From assembly GCA_963920705.1 (NCBI GenBank), contig CAWUCO010000002.1, forward strand, positions 1 through 64,000: DNA of 64,000 bases. The letters run 5' to 3'. How positions within the stretch are numbered: the first letter of the stretch is position 1; the number at the start of each line of letters is the position of its first letter. The notes below the pieces were generated by a model. It did not search any database and had not been told where the DNA came from. It saw only the letters and a program-made list of their open reading frames with translations. Of this stretch, positions 12,459 through 23,311 are shown in pieces. A program made the position numbers and the translations under genes. This DNA is from Odiellus spinosus (Eukaryota; Arthropoda; Arachnida; Opiliones; Phalangiidae).

Positions 12459-12525
12459 CATGAAATACACCCCCTGTAAAAAAATAATTGTTTTTTTTAC
12501 AAGGGGTACCCATTGTAAAAATGCA
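12459..12525 (-). repeat. Lone inverted unit of the 48-bp palindromic satellite
   Basis: Plus-strand TTTTACAAGGGGTACCCATT (12496-12515) flanked by A/T runs. Its reverse complement matches the ATG-type unit of the 22-kb array at 24651-46915, including ACAATGGGTACCCCTTGT and a run leading to CAAT. It lies exactly where duplication A copy 1 loses similarity to copy 2, so it was probably inserted at, or caused, that breakpoint. Confidence 0.75.
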
Positions 12526-12904
12526 AAGACAAATATCAAATCTAATAAAACATGGTTTCCTAAGTGAATAAACCTAATTTTTGAAAATTCATAACTCAGT
12601 GTACGATCATTTCTAGATCAAATGAAGGATATAACCTCATTCCCCACATAATGAACTATGATTGGTCAAATATTGATAGGTATATAGCAAGCTGTAACAT
12701 AGTTATCAAGAAAAATGTGAAGACAAGCACTAAATCTAAATCGCGTCGAGCCTCTTAAAACTAACCTAACAGGTAATTGGGGTTTTAGTCTTTCCAAAAA
12801 ACTAACTTTTGCCATTTTACTTTGAGTAAAAAAATAAAAATTAACAAAAACTGTCTGATAACAGGGTGACAGTCCCTACTCCAATTGAGAAATGAAATTT
12901 GCCA
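12526..12904. other. Intergenic, nothing recognised
   Basis: About 380 bp of AT-rich sequence without a supported gene or clear internal repeat. Confidence 0.6.
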
Positions 12905-13345
12905 CGGTACAAATTAAACTAATTAGAGACCTGTAAGGTGATTAACGCGCAAGTAGGAATGATTCTAAGATTAAGGATTTAGGAACCATCTTCCACTCCC
13001 AAATTGAAACAAGTCCCTAAAAGAATTAACTAAGGGACAAATTAAACTAATTAGAGGTCTGTAAGGTGATTAACGCGCAAGTAGGAATGATTCTAAGAAT
13101 AAGGATTTAGGAACCATCTTCCACTCCCAAATTGAAACAAGTTCCTAAGGAATTAACTAAGGCACAAATTAAACTAATTAGAGGTCTGTAAGGTGATTAA
13201 CGTGAGAGTAGGAACGATTCTAAGTTAAGATTAAGGATTTAGGAACCATCTTCCACACCCAAATTGCAAAAAAATCCCTAAAAGAATTAACTAAGGCACA
13301 AATTAAACTAATTAGAGGTCTGCAAGATGATTAACGTGCAAAAAT
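12905..13345. repeat. 128-bp tandem repeat, about 3.4 copies
   Basis: The marker ACAAATTAAACTAATTAGAG recurs at 12909, 13037, 13164 and 13298, giving periods of 128, 127 and 134 bp. Each unit also contains AAGGTGATTAACG, AGTAGGAA and GGATTTAGGAACCATCTTCC. The array ends in TTTGCAGGGGCAAACTAAA, which resembles the start of the duplicated segments at 6748 and 11460. Confidence 0.9.
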
Positions 13346-13526
13346 TTGCAGGGGCAAACTAAATTCGCCTACCTTTTTTAAACTTTTCGTCGGATTTCGT
13401 GGCTTGAAAATTCTCCAGTTCTTTCCTCATCTATGCTTCTTAAACAGTTCCAAGTTTATTCACTCACTTTCGCGTCCTTTTTCGGGTTCACATCCGATTC
13501 ATCACGTCAGTATTCGTGAAATTTTA

Positions 13527-14028
13527 GATCAATTGTCACTTTTTACGAGAGTCATTCCGCGATTACTTTGTTACAAAATGCGGCACTTCTTGAACTTTGT
13601 CACGAGCGGATGAAAACTACTGAACTTGAGCTTTGATTAAACTATAACCCGTTCCGCGATACTTTGAGGGAAACCTTTCCTTTCCGGCGTTATCGATTTC
13701 TTTATCTTAATGGGATAAACAGGGAGAGAACGCGAACGGAGCTTGGGTTGCATCAATGATCGATTATCAATTTGGATTGATCAGACTCATTGGCTTCTAC
13801 TTAGATTTGCCCTTCTTTGAAATTTTCAAGCTTTTTCTAGAGTAAAACATCCGCAATAAAGAAAAACCTCTAGTTAATTAAACAATTCTTAATTAGCAAT
13901 TGTCAAAATGATTGTTGTACGTACCTTAGACTGATGAAAGATTGCCAGTACTGTCAGTGCAATTCCACTTGTCACATTAGGAGTCATGGGCATATATCGA
14001 ACAGGAATCTTCCAGTCCATGAAATACA
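13527..14028. repeat. Segmental duplication A, copy 2
   Basis: Second copy of 11966-12458, same orientation. Similarity stops near 14028, just after CAGTCCATGAAATACAC. No gene recognised. Confidence 0.85.
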
Positions 14029-14264
14029 CTCGTGACAATTGTTTAGCGAAGAATCAACCTGATGTAATCTCGCGACCAGGTCTCTCGGGAGACAACTGGA
14101 ACGAAGAAAAAACGATGTAAATAATGTAAAATTAAAAACCTACGAGCTCTGATAATTACTTCTTAGAATAAATTGCTTCGACAGCTGGCAGTTTGCAACA
14201 GTGTCAGCGACGAATCGCTACATTGTTTCCCCTCAGTTAAATCATCATTGGGGAATAAATAGGC

Positions 14265-14459
14265 TTATTGTTCAATTGGAATAAATTCATTTATTTCTCA
14301 GTTCTAAACATTTATTCTACTTTGAAGTTTGACAAGTGATTAAAAATTATGTAAGGATTCGTTATTGTTCAATTGGAATAAATTCATTTATTTTTCAGTT
14401 CTAAACATTTATTGTACTTTCAAGTTTAACAAGTGATTAAAAATTATGTAAGGATTCGT
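14265..14459. repeat. 97-bp direct repeat, two copies
   Basis: TTATTGTTCAATTGGAATAA starts at 14265 and again at 14362; the two 97-bp copies differ at only a few bases. Confidence 0.92.
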
Positions 14460-15050
14460 TTACCATTCAACTAGCGCAAGTTTAACGGATTAAAAATTAA
14501 ATTATACAAAGACTATTTAGCGCACTATTTTCCTTATACAATAGATAAATACAATGGAAATATTTCTACTCTAAATGGCGCCGGGTCAAAGAGATCGGTT
14601 CAGTTCGGTCTGCACTCCCACTGGGTCTCGTTGAAGTCAAGGAGGCTCACTGGTTTGTGGCGCCATCTCGTGTCGGATCTGGTCACCGTACGTGGCTACT
14701 CGTCTCGTGGCGCCATCTTCTTACCTTGATCAGATCAAACGTAACATTAATACATATTTTTATATTACAATTTCAACACATTCTTACGCGGGGGCAATAA
14801 GGGGGTGGCACCAGAAATACAAAATTATGGGACTTAACCTTGTATTTCTAGCGGTGCCACAAAAAAAAAAAGAGCTCTTTTTCGCGAAATTTTTAAAATT
14901 AAAAACCCTCATATCAAACCATATAAAACACCACTTCCCTTGCAGAAAGTCCTTGTTCGTCTCAAAGCTTCGCACACCGGCGCCAAAGGGACGCTGACTT
15001 CGGACACCGAACATCTCCGGACTTACGGCTGATGACCTTCGGCAAACGGT
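14460..15050. other. Intergenic; GCGCCATCT motifs
   Basis: No gene is supported. Two GGCGCCATCT motifs (14659-14668 and 14709-14718) and CTAAATGGCGCC at 14571 stand out, together with an A-run at about 14860. See the findings for the motif cluster. Confidence 0.55.
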
Positions 15051-15785
15051 TGAGATGAATTGTCAGGCATTGAACATCTCTCTCGAGTTGGAAGGCGCTC
15101 GGACTGAATGGACAGGCGTGACTCGCTGATGGCCTCCTGCAAATTGAAGAAAAAAAAAGCACAAATTACAATCTGGTAGATTTGAAATGACATTTGAAAC
15201 GATTATTGCCTATTATCGGTCTCTCGCTGAAGATACGGAAGCTCCACTCAACGGCCGAGATGAATTGTCAGGCACTGAATGTCTCCGAGTTGGAAGGCAC
15301 TCGGATTGAATGGACAGGTGTGAATGAACGTCAGGCACTGAATGTCTCTCAAGTTGGAAGGCGTTCGGACTGAATGGACAGGCGTGACTCGCTGATGGCC
15401 TGCTGCAAATTTAAAAAAAGCCACAAATTACAATCTGGTAGATTTGAAATGACATTTGGAACGATTATTGCCAGTTATCAGTCCCTCGCTGAAGATACGG
15501 AAGCTCCACTCAACGGCCGAGATGAATTGTCAGGCATTGAATGTTTCCGCTCGGATTGAATGGACAGGCGTGAATGAACGTCAGGCACTGAATGTCTCTC
15601 TCGAGTTGGAAGGCGCTCGGACTGAATGGACAGGCGTGACTCGCTGATGGCCTCCTGCAAATTTAAAAAAAAAAAAAAAAAAGCACAAATTACTATCTAG
15701 TAGATTTGAAAATGGCATTTGAAACGATTATTGCCTGTTATCAGTCCCTCACTGAAGATACGGAAGCTCCACTCAACTCGATGAC
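15051..15785. repeat. 262-bp tandem repeat, about three copies
   Basis: GAAGATACGGAAGCTCCACT recurs at 15229, 15491 and 15754 (periods 262 and 263). Each unit contains a GTCAGGCA(T/C)TGAA block, a CTCGGACTGAATGGACAGGC block that is itself partly duplicated, CTCGCTGATGGCC, and an A-run of varying length (longest about 15664-15682). The A-run before AGCACAAATTAC might suggest a retroposed origin. Short open frames here differ from copy to copy and are not genes. Confidence 0.9.
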
Positions 15786-16370
15786 ATCTAGACGATTTGG
15801 TCGAACAACGAACATCCTTGGACTGAATGCGACGGCACAGAGGAGAGCTGATGGCATCGGCAAACTGCGAGGGACCGCTGACAGGAACTGGAAAAATAAA
15901 AACCCAACTACCAAAGTCAATTAGTAATTATTCTATTAGGAACTAGTATAATACACTATAAGTGAGTTTGCGCAAACTCTAAAGCATTCACACAAAATAA
16001 TGAATAAAAATTTATACCACAAACAGTTATAAACTCCGTATATATTTGAAACTAGCTATGGGTCAAAGGGTGAAAACTAAATATCCGCTGCAGATAGATA
16101 TTTAGTTTAAAAATGCACTTGTCTTTCGTTTAGTCAAAACTAGGCCTTTGTTTTGATTAAACGTGAAAAGAACAAGGTATCGAGTGGTTACTAATTGACC
16201 ACATAAGGGCAACGTCGAATTAAACACAGTCTTTAATTTGACTGTTCAAATATTACATTAAACCTTTCCCTAAAAATCCAAGGTACTCCTTCCATCCTAA
16301 TAATTTCTTCGTTCCATCGCTCCATTCTTCCATTGTCCTCTGAGAAACACCGGCTGGACGTGACGACGGC
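15786..16370. other. Intergenic, nothing recognised
   Basis: AT-rich sequence without a supported coding region, structured RNA or array. Confidence 0.6.
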
Positions 16371-16590
16371 TGATTTGAAAATAACCAAATATCTGATATG
16401 ATATTAATTTATATCCATTGATAAAAAACAATAATGCTCGCTTCAAAGAAGGACTTTAGGCCAAAAATAGGTCAATTTAAAAAACATATTTCTTCGGACA
16501 TTACGTCATAAGCACGTCTGCTCTCCGAGGAGTCGAGGATGGAAATAAGCGTTCCACATGGTCATAGTCCGATAAAAATTCCTAAATGTC
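16371..16590. repeat. Segmental duplication B, copy 1
   Basis: From GTGACGACGGCTGATTTGA to about 16590 this parallels 17341-17575. Shared blocks include CATTGATAAAAAACAATAA, ATTACGTCATAAG and TAGTCCGATAAA. The copies are diverged, so the event is not recent. Confidence 0.8.
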
Positions 16591-17340
16591 CATTCTAGAG
16601 GATTACAACAGTACAGATAAAAAATACTGATTAATTAATTATTTCTTTAAAAAGATTAGAAGCCACGAACCTTTCCCATATTAGAAATCCAGTTGTCATT
16701 CGCCTTAGTGCGTAACGTAGCGGTTATAGAAGAGGGAATCTGCTCCCATTTTCCCTTGTTATAATACACCGTGTTAATAAATAAATTACGTAAACGTTTC
16801 AAAAATCCTACTCGCCTTATCGCGTTGTCAGTGCAATTACTCGTGTTTATACTCCATATCCAATTTGGAGTATCTTTTCTAGCCAATAGCGAAGCTCTAT
16901 AATTGTAAACATTGTCTGCTTAATCAAATATGCGTAACAAGATGGCCGCGTAATTGCGATGGAGAAAAAGAAAACCTAGCATGAAAACGTTGCTTTTTTC
17001 TGGATTTTTAGTAAAAAAATTGTAATATGTCTATAAAATTACAATTATATACCTATATAATGCAAATAAATTGTATAAAATAGTTTATTCTGCGATTGAA
17101 CTTTAAATTAAAAGTGTCCTATGTGTTTGAAAATACGCGCCAAAACGACCCTTTGCTTCCGGTACATACCGGTTGAACGAGGCCTAGAAATATAAATCCT
17201 TTTCTTTAACTAGTTGTTCTACGGACCAGTCTTCAATAAATAAACTCGTCCGATTATAAGTCCCCTTAGTATATTTTAAAATAATATAATTAATAAACTG
17301 TTTGAATTAAGTGGTCCATCAATTATTAAACTGGATTTGG
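16591..17340. other. Intergenic, nothing firm
   Basis: A 76-codon minus-strand frame (16656-16886) lacks an ATG start and has no recognised domain. Otherwise AT-rich sequence with a CCGGTACATACCGG palindrome near 17159. Confidence 0.55.
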
Positions 17341-17575
17341 CCGTGACGACTTCTGATTTGATATTACTTTATATGCATTGATAAAAAACAATAAAACTCG
17401 CTTCAAAGTAGGACTTAAGGACAAAAATAGGCCAATTTAAAAAACACCTGTCTACATAAACTTATTTCTCTGGATATTACGTCATAAGTACGTCTGTTCT
17501 CCGAGGAGTCCACGACGGAAATAAGCATTTCCCACTGGGGTGACTGGGTATAGTCCGATAAATTTCCTAAATGTT
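17341..17575. repeat. Segmental duplication B, copy 2
   Basis: Diverged second copy of 16371-16590 in the same orientation, with an extra stretch around 17440-17470. Confidence 0.8.
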
Positions 17576-18189
17576 CATAACTCTACAGTTGAGACATCAC
17601 CTCCTTATCCCCGAAAACGCGAATACAGTATTTTTGGAGGCTCCATTGTTCTTTTTGAAAAGAAAACTTAATTTTATTTTAGTTCAGCGATTACAACAAC
17701 GATATCAAATACACAGTGTTACTACTAGATGGCGCTTTAAATTATAATTCGCATTCGAGAGAACAATTTTTGAAAGTATACTCCGCATTGTATCATTTCT
17801 TCTAGAGTATTTTTAATTTTTCCGCGTGCCGCGAACAAATCTTAATTCTTAAACACACGGACGGACATTTTTTTTTAATGTTTTAATTGCTCCCGTGTGG
17901 GGGCGCTCTCACGAACGTTATTCGTCTTTTAATTTTTTTTTTGGTAATGATTTTTTTTTTTTTTTTTTTTCGTGAAACACGAAAGCGTAATAAATTATAC
18001 GTAATTTTAGCAAAATAGAAATCATCACGGGCTTGATTAACATTTAATATATATATTTATACGTATATATTAAATTATACTCGTATGTACAATAATAATA
18101 ATGATTTTTAAACTTTTTAGGCCTTGGACTTACGACTAGTTAAATATTATACGCCGAGTTCATATAATGAAAGTTAAACCAAAGGGAAT
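17576..18189. other. Intergenic, T-rich and TA-rich
   Basis: Contains a T-run near 17950-17970, a TATATATATTTATACG tract near 18048, and CTAGATGGCGC at 17725-17735. No gene supported. Confidence 0.55.
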
Positions 18190-18990
18190 AGTAATACCCT
18201 TTTCAGACAAGGCTTAACTGAGGTTTAATAACGATTAGTTGAGGTTTATTGAACTGATAAACCTTGGTTAAATCTGATTAAACAACGTGGTTCGTCTGAA
18301 CTTCAAATTTCTAAGCCTTGGTCTAACGAATAATACCTTCTTGAAGCGGGGAGATTAATTTTTAAGCCTTGGTCTATCTAGTAATCTGAACAGGGCCTCT
18401 TTAGACCATGGATGTATAAAGAACTAACGTTCATGGATAATGCACTCGTACCTTCTGTAAAGCATTTTCAGTAGATCGCGAGTTCGGGTAATTTCGTCCG
18501 CTAGCGACGGCGGAAGTGGGGCTCTTTTTGGAAAATTTTTGCGAAACGGATTTCCTGTTTACAAATTGTCGTCTGCACGTTCTGCAGTTTTTCAATTTCA
18601 AATGTGACCTAATGGTACACTTCCTGTCTAACGACAAACATCGTTACTAGATGGCGCGTGAACATGGCGCATTCTGTTCACGCGTTTTTCTCGGAGTGCA
18701 ATATCCATGAACGTTAGTATTTGTTTTTTTTCTTGGGCGGTTGCTTATAAGCTTTTAGCTTAGCAGCCTGCATTCCCTCCATTAAGTAAATAAAATAGGT
18801 TCTTTATACATCCATGTTCAGACTCTGAAGAGGGTATTACTCGTTAGACCAAGGCTCAAAAATTCATATCGGCGTCTAATTGTTTCAAATTGAAGCGTAG
18901 TAATTACCAAGAGACCATAGCTATGGAAACCTCAGTTAAATCTGATTTAACCACGCTGCTCGTCCGAAGAGGCTATTACTCATTAGACCA
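18190..18990. repeat. Imperfect inverted repeat (fold-back element), about 800 bp
   Basis: The left arm (about 18190-18450) and right arm (about 18690-18990) are reverse complements in blocks: CCTTGGTCTAACGAATAATA pairs with TATTACTCGTTAGACCAAGG, TGGATGTATAAAGAAC pairs with TTCTTTATACATCC, and AACGTTCATGGATA pairs with TATCCATGAACGTT. In the right arm about 70 bp (about 18725-18800) separate two blocks that are adjacent on the left, so one arm has gained or the other lost sequence. It looks like a decayed fold-back or TIR element. Confidence 0.75.
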
Positions 18991-19149
18991 AGGATTAAAT
19001 TTTTTTTCCGCGTCTCATTATTTCAAATTCAAGCGTTGTAATTACCGATAGAGTTTGTTAATTAATTAATTTTAGTTAATTAAGGGTAATAATTAAGGCA
19101 GTATAATGATAAATTTACTACATTTTTTGGGGTTTTTTTTCAAGAACTT

Positions 19150-19755
19150 TACCACTCGAAAGAGGAGTTTAATTAGAATAATTGAGAATAATTTAAAAAA
19201 CTTTGACCGTTTTTGAGCCGAGATATATGGCTTTATATGTAACCCCCTGATATTTATACAGTATAAAATTTGTGAAAAAACTAGTTTTTTCCTAAGTTTC
19301 ATACTTTTATTTCCTAATGAAGGAATGAGTTGATTTTAACTAGACCTATCTCATTCGAAAGAGGAGTTTAATTAGAATAATTGAGAATAATTTAAAAAAC
19401 TTTGACCGTTTTTGAGCCGAGATATATGGCTTTATATGTAACCCCCTGATATTTATATAGTATAAAATTTGTGAAAAAACTAGTTTTTTCCTAAGTTTCA
19501 TAATTTTATTTCCTAATGAAGGAATGAGTTGATTTTTAATAGACCTATCTCATTCGAAAGAGGAGTTTAATTAGAATAATTGAGAATAATTTAAAAAACT
19601 TTGACCGTTTTTGGGCCGAGATATATGGCTTTTTATCCACCCCCTTGATAAATATACAGTATATGTGAAAAAGCTAGTTTGAATTTTGAAGCTTTATTTG
19701 CGTCATCAATGCGCCATCTATTGTGAAGTGATTACGTAAAATTTTGTTAATTTTA
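19150..19755. repeat. 199-bp tandem repeat, three copies
   Basis: CGAAAGAGGAGTTTAATTAG starts at 19157, 19356 and 19555, a period of 199 bp. Each unit carries TTTGACCGTTTTTG, GAGATATATGGCTTT and ACTAGTTTTTTCC. The third copy diverges after about 19635. The end of this stretch also holds GCGCCATCTA (19711-19720). Confidence 0.93.
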
Positions 19756-20574
19756 GTTTAAATGCTTTTTTTACAAAGCATTTAGAGTTAAAATATTAAA
19801 AAAAATGAATATTATGATAAATGATTTCAGTTACCCCTAATTTTAACGTTTTTACCGTAAAATTCGTCGAAAACTAAACCTTGATAGGTAGGTCTTAAAA
19901 TGGTTTTAGGCCATATCTCGAGTCGCGAGTCTGGCAGAATCTGGGAAATTTTAAGGGCCGATTGTTCTGGCCGAATGAACGACCGATTCTGCCAAATTGA
20001 CGGCGATCTCGACGCCAGTAACGTAATTTTGCCCAAATTCCTGGCAAATATACGTTCCATTTGTACGTTCATTTTTCTAAGTTTCACCTGGCATAGTGAT
20101 AAATTTGATACTTACAAACAGTTGCTGACCAATCCAATTCGTCTCTTGCTGATATTGCTTTGCCTTTGATAAGTTTATTGGCAAAAAGGGCTTTCAAAAT
20201 GGGCAGCGATCTTTGTCGTCGCATTCGATCACCAACACGCGTAGGCGTAGCTACCTCTGTCCAGCGTGGGTACAGGTTAAGCCTAGATACCCTAGAGAGA
20301 CTAATGGTGGAAGAATATATATAACCTACATCAGTACAGTCTCAAATTATTACAAGGCGCGGGATATGAATTTCAAAAGTTAGTTGTTATAAATTGATTT
20401 TTAAACCTGATTATTCTTAGAGTAATGTACAAATTATAGCAGAGTACCAACCTTTAAGGAAAATTCATTATTCTAAATTCTCCGCTTTCTTAACTTAATT
20501 CTTGGTTCTAATTCTAATAATTAAAAGTCTGAGCTGCTGACCTACGCGTGGGTTGTATAGAGTATATATATAGA

Positions 20575-20609
<35 letters not shown>

Positions 20610-20690
20610 ACGAGATACAGAGGTATAATATAGGCCTAGCGATATAGATTATAATGAAAGTAATGGAAAATCCCACGATCAAACGACTCG
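19756..20690. other. Intergenic with a TA microsatellite
   Basis: Overlapping open frames of 86-89 codons on both strands (19827-20169) show no domain. A short hairpin pairs GGCAGAATC (19932) with GATTCTGCC (about 19984). A (TA)n tract lies at about 20567-20605. Confidence 0.55.
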
Positions 20691-21575
20691 CGTGATGGTT
20701 GTCCTTGTTCACTCGCAACAAGTGTATTCACGATAAACGGTTTAAGTGCTCCAAATGACATTATAAGGTAGGCTATAAGGGTTTATTTGAAAGCCATTCT
20801 TTAATTCACGCCGCGGAGAAGCCATTCGTCTGTAAAGAGTGCGGGGCTCGATTCAGGAAAAGGGAACCTTAAAAACTTACGCAAAATTTCACGGGGGAAA
20901 GCGCGATTACAAATGCGACGAATGCGATATGGCATTCGTTACTCGGAACACTTTGTACGGACACAAGGAAACTCACCTCGCCGTCAAACCTTTCAAGCGC
21001 GAGATTTGTGGAAAGGGATTTAATGACAGTTCCAAATTAAATCACTGCGAACTCTCAATCTCATTTCATTTATCACAAACAAATTCACGCTGGCGAGTAC
21101 CCTTCAAACGCGACTAATGCGTATTTCGTACCAGAACCCCAACTTTATTAAAGTATCACATAGCGAGTTATTGTTTAAAATGCGATAAGTGCAATTACCC
21201 AGCCAAGGCTCGAAAGGCTTTAATCGTGCACGAGAATAAATATCACTCTAATGGCTCGATTTCAAAATCTAGCCGACGTAAAACGTCTTCCGTTTCGAAG
21301 AAAAAGAGGCAAACTAGTTTAGTGTCTGATGCATTAGGTTTACCCCCCAAGAATCTGATACTGACGCTGACCACTCCCCAACTCAACGGTTACGTATAAA
21401 ACTAGAAAAACTTGATAGTGACGAGGAATGTGTGGAAAACCGCGGAACTAGAGCATTACCAATTAAACTAGAATCTAATTCTGTAAATTTATTCGACGAA
21501 GATCAAAGATTGAGTATAATGTATTCTTGTAATGAAGATTTACCTCGTTGCGCGATTATTTTAACCAAACTGTAA
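20691..21575 (+). pseudogene. C2H2 zinc-finger protein pseudogene
   Basis: At least five C2H2 finger remnants are readable only by changing frame. The first (about 20735-20800) has TGA at 20756-20758 where the second zinc-binding Cys belongs. The next (CKECGARF, about 20830) loses frame after FRKRE, and its first His codon is TAC. One finger (CDECDMAFVTRN..HKETH, about 20910-20975) is intact. The following one has Arg for its first Cys and Cys for His. A later finger (CDKCNYPAKARKALIVH, about 21175-21240) is intact again. A basic SRRKTSSVSKKKR stretch follows. After another frame change near the C-run at about 21343, an acidic tail with two IKLE motifs runs to TAA at 21573-21575. It once encoded a nuclear DNA-binding factor. 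Several independent lesions make a functional product very unlikely. Confidence 0.88.
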
Positions 21576-23230
21576 GTTATGAATAATTTTAGCGGATCTC
21601 ATTATTTTAGACTTAAACTAACTCCCGATCTTTAAGAGGTTGTGAGAGTCAATTTATAATTGTATTGTTTCCAAATATTTTTTTAATTAATTTTAATGAG
21701 CATCATTAGTTTATAACTTATCTTTTATAAGTGTCAAATTAGCTAATTTTCCTAATCTGAGCTTGTCTGAAAGCGGACAACAGTGTGACGTCAGAGTAAG
21801 CGAGTATAGAGTCCTCCGAGGGCCAGAATTGAAACTAAGTAGGCGTGTCTACCGCGGAGGGATACGCCATTCGCGGGATCTTCCAAAAATGGTTCTATGA
21901 TATTTTGTTTTACAGGGCGCCGTTTAAGAGCTCCGAAATCATTCGTTTACGTAATAAACGTTTACTCAATTATAAAGTACGATTCGTAATTTGTGAGGCC
22001 AACGATTCTACCGTGAATTCTAATTTTCAAAATTTCAACCGTCCATGGACGTCCTGAAACCTGATTACGGGCAAGGTCTAGATGCGTTTACCCATAACCG
22101 TCGAAAAATCAAATTATGGACAAATCAAAACTGCTTTATCAAAGCATATTTTTGCTGACTCCCATTTATTTTAAAAGCTCTTCATAAATTAACATATAAA
22201 TTATCAGGCCTCCAGATTGTATACATCATCTAGCAACATCGACTTTTTGGACGTCGAATGGTACCCCTCCACTTTTTTTCTCGCTTCGTGTAACTTGAAA
22301 AATAATTTAAAAAAAATCCTCGGGCAGAATGATAAAATTTGATCGAACCTTGTAGAGGACAAAAAGTTCAAGATTAAGGCGGAAGGAAAAGGTTATTTAG
22401 TACGGTGAAAGTAAAATAGATGGCGACCTTGTACTATTATTATTTTCTGATTTTTGTTAGTCATGTATTAATTGTAAGCGCGCTCCATGTATTAGTGTTC
22501 CCTCCTTTTTCTTTTCCTCGATAGGGGAAACATCTATTCTTCTCTCCTGTTCAATCGTCTTCGTAAAAGTCGCATTTGGGCTTTGCCTTTTTAGCCAGAA
22601 CATGGATTATTTATACGTATAATTAATCCATGGCCAGAAGACCAAAACATTTATTTATTTTGCTTAGGGTGACATACTCGGGGAAATTAGGAACTAACAC
22701 CAAATCATGGTTTTTAATCGATTTCTTCTCGGATTTCAAACCGATTTTAATGAAATTGCTTTATGTCACGTAAGCTTAAAATCCTCGTCGATTAATGTTC
22801 ATTTCAATTTTTTGGGACTACTAGTTCGCTCTAATCAACGGAAAAACGATTTAAAAACCTACTCGTACAAATTAATATTTTTCTTAAGTAAGGAGTACTA
22901 CATTTTTTTTTCATATTACTTCATGTCACAGAGGATAGGTGACGACTAATTATCATGTAAACCACGATTTGATAGGTGTAGCGGTTTTCTCTAATCAACG
23001 TCAGAAAAAATGACATTTTTCGCCTTTTCTGAATGAGGAATTTTCCTTCCGCCTTAATTCATTTCAAAAAAGGAACGCCGATGCCAACATCGTGTTTGAA
23101 ATTGCAATATCCCGTTGTTGAAGTAAATTTTAAACTGGCAACTGTGGTAGATATTAAAATCTGTCGAATGTGAGAAAGTCTTTAGGCCACCTTTTTCTAA
23201 CATAGACGATTCCTTCTAGATCCGTATCTG
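21576..23230. other. Intergenic, nothing firm
   Basis: About 1.65 kb of AT-rich sequence. Frames of 70-80 codons (21845-22057, 22707-22949) show no domain, conserved pattern or splice context. A TAGATGGCGA motif lies at 22417-22426. Confidence 0.55.
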
Positions 23231-23242
23231 TTTATATAATCG

Positions 23243-23248
23243 TTTATT
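23243..23248 (-). promoter_or_regulatory. AATAAA polyadenylation signal for the SDR copy
   Basis: The minus strand reads AATAAA here (plus strand TTTATT), about 65 bp downstream of the terminal TGA of the dehydrogenase reading frame. The position suits a 3' processing signal. Confidence 0.5.
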
Positions 23249-23311
23249 TCTCAATAAAATCTTTAAACAACGAAGAAAGTCGCGAACGAACGAGAAATAT
23301 AAACTTGGCTC

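Noticed and set aside
16656..16886. A 76-codon minus-strand gene
   Set aside because: No ATG start and no recognisable domain or splice context.
18431..18637. A 68-codon minus-strand exon
   Set aside because: A good donor-like site follows, but there is no domain, no partner exon that I can join, and it sits in the loop of an inverted repeat.
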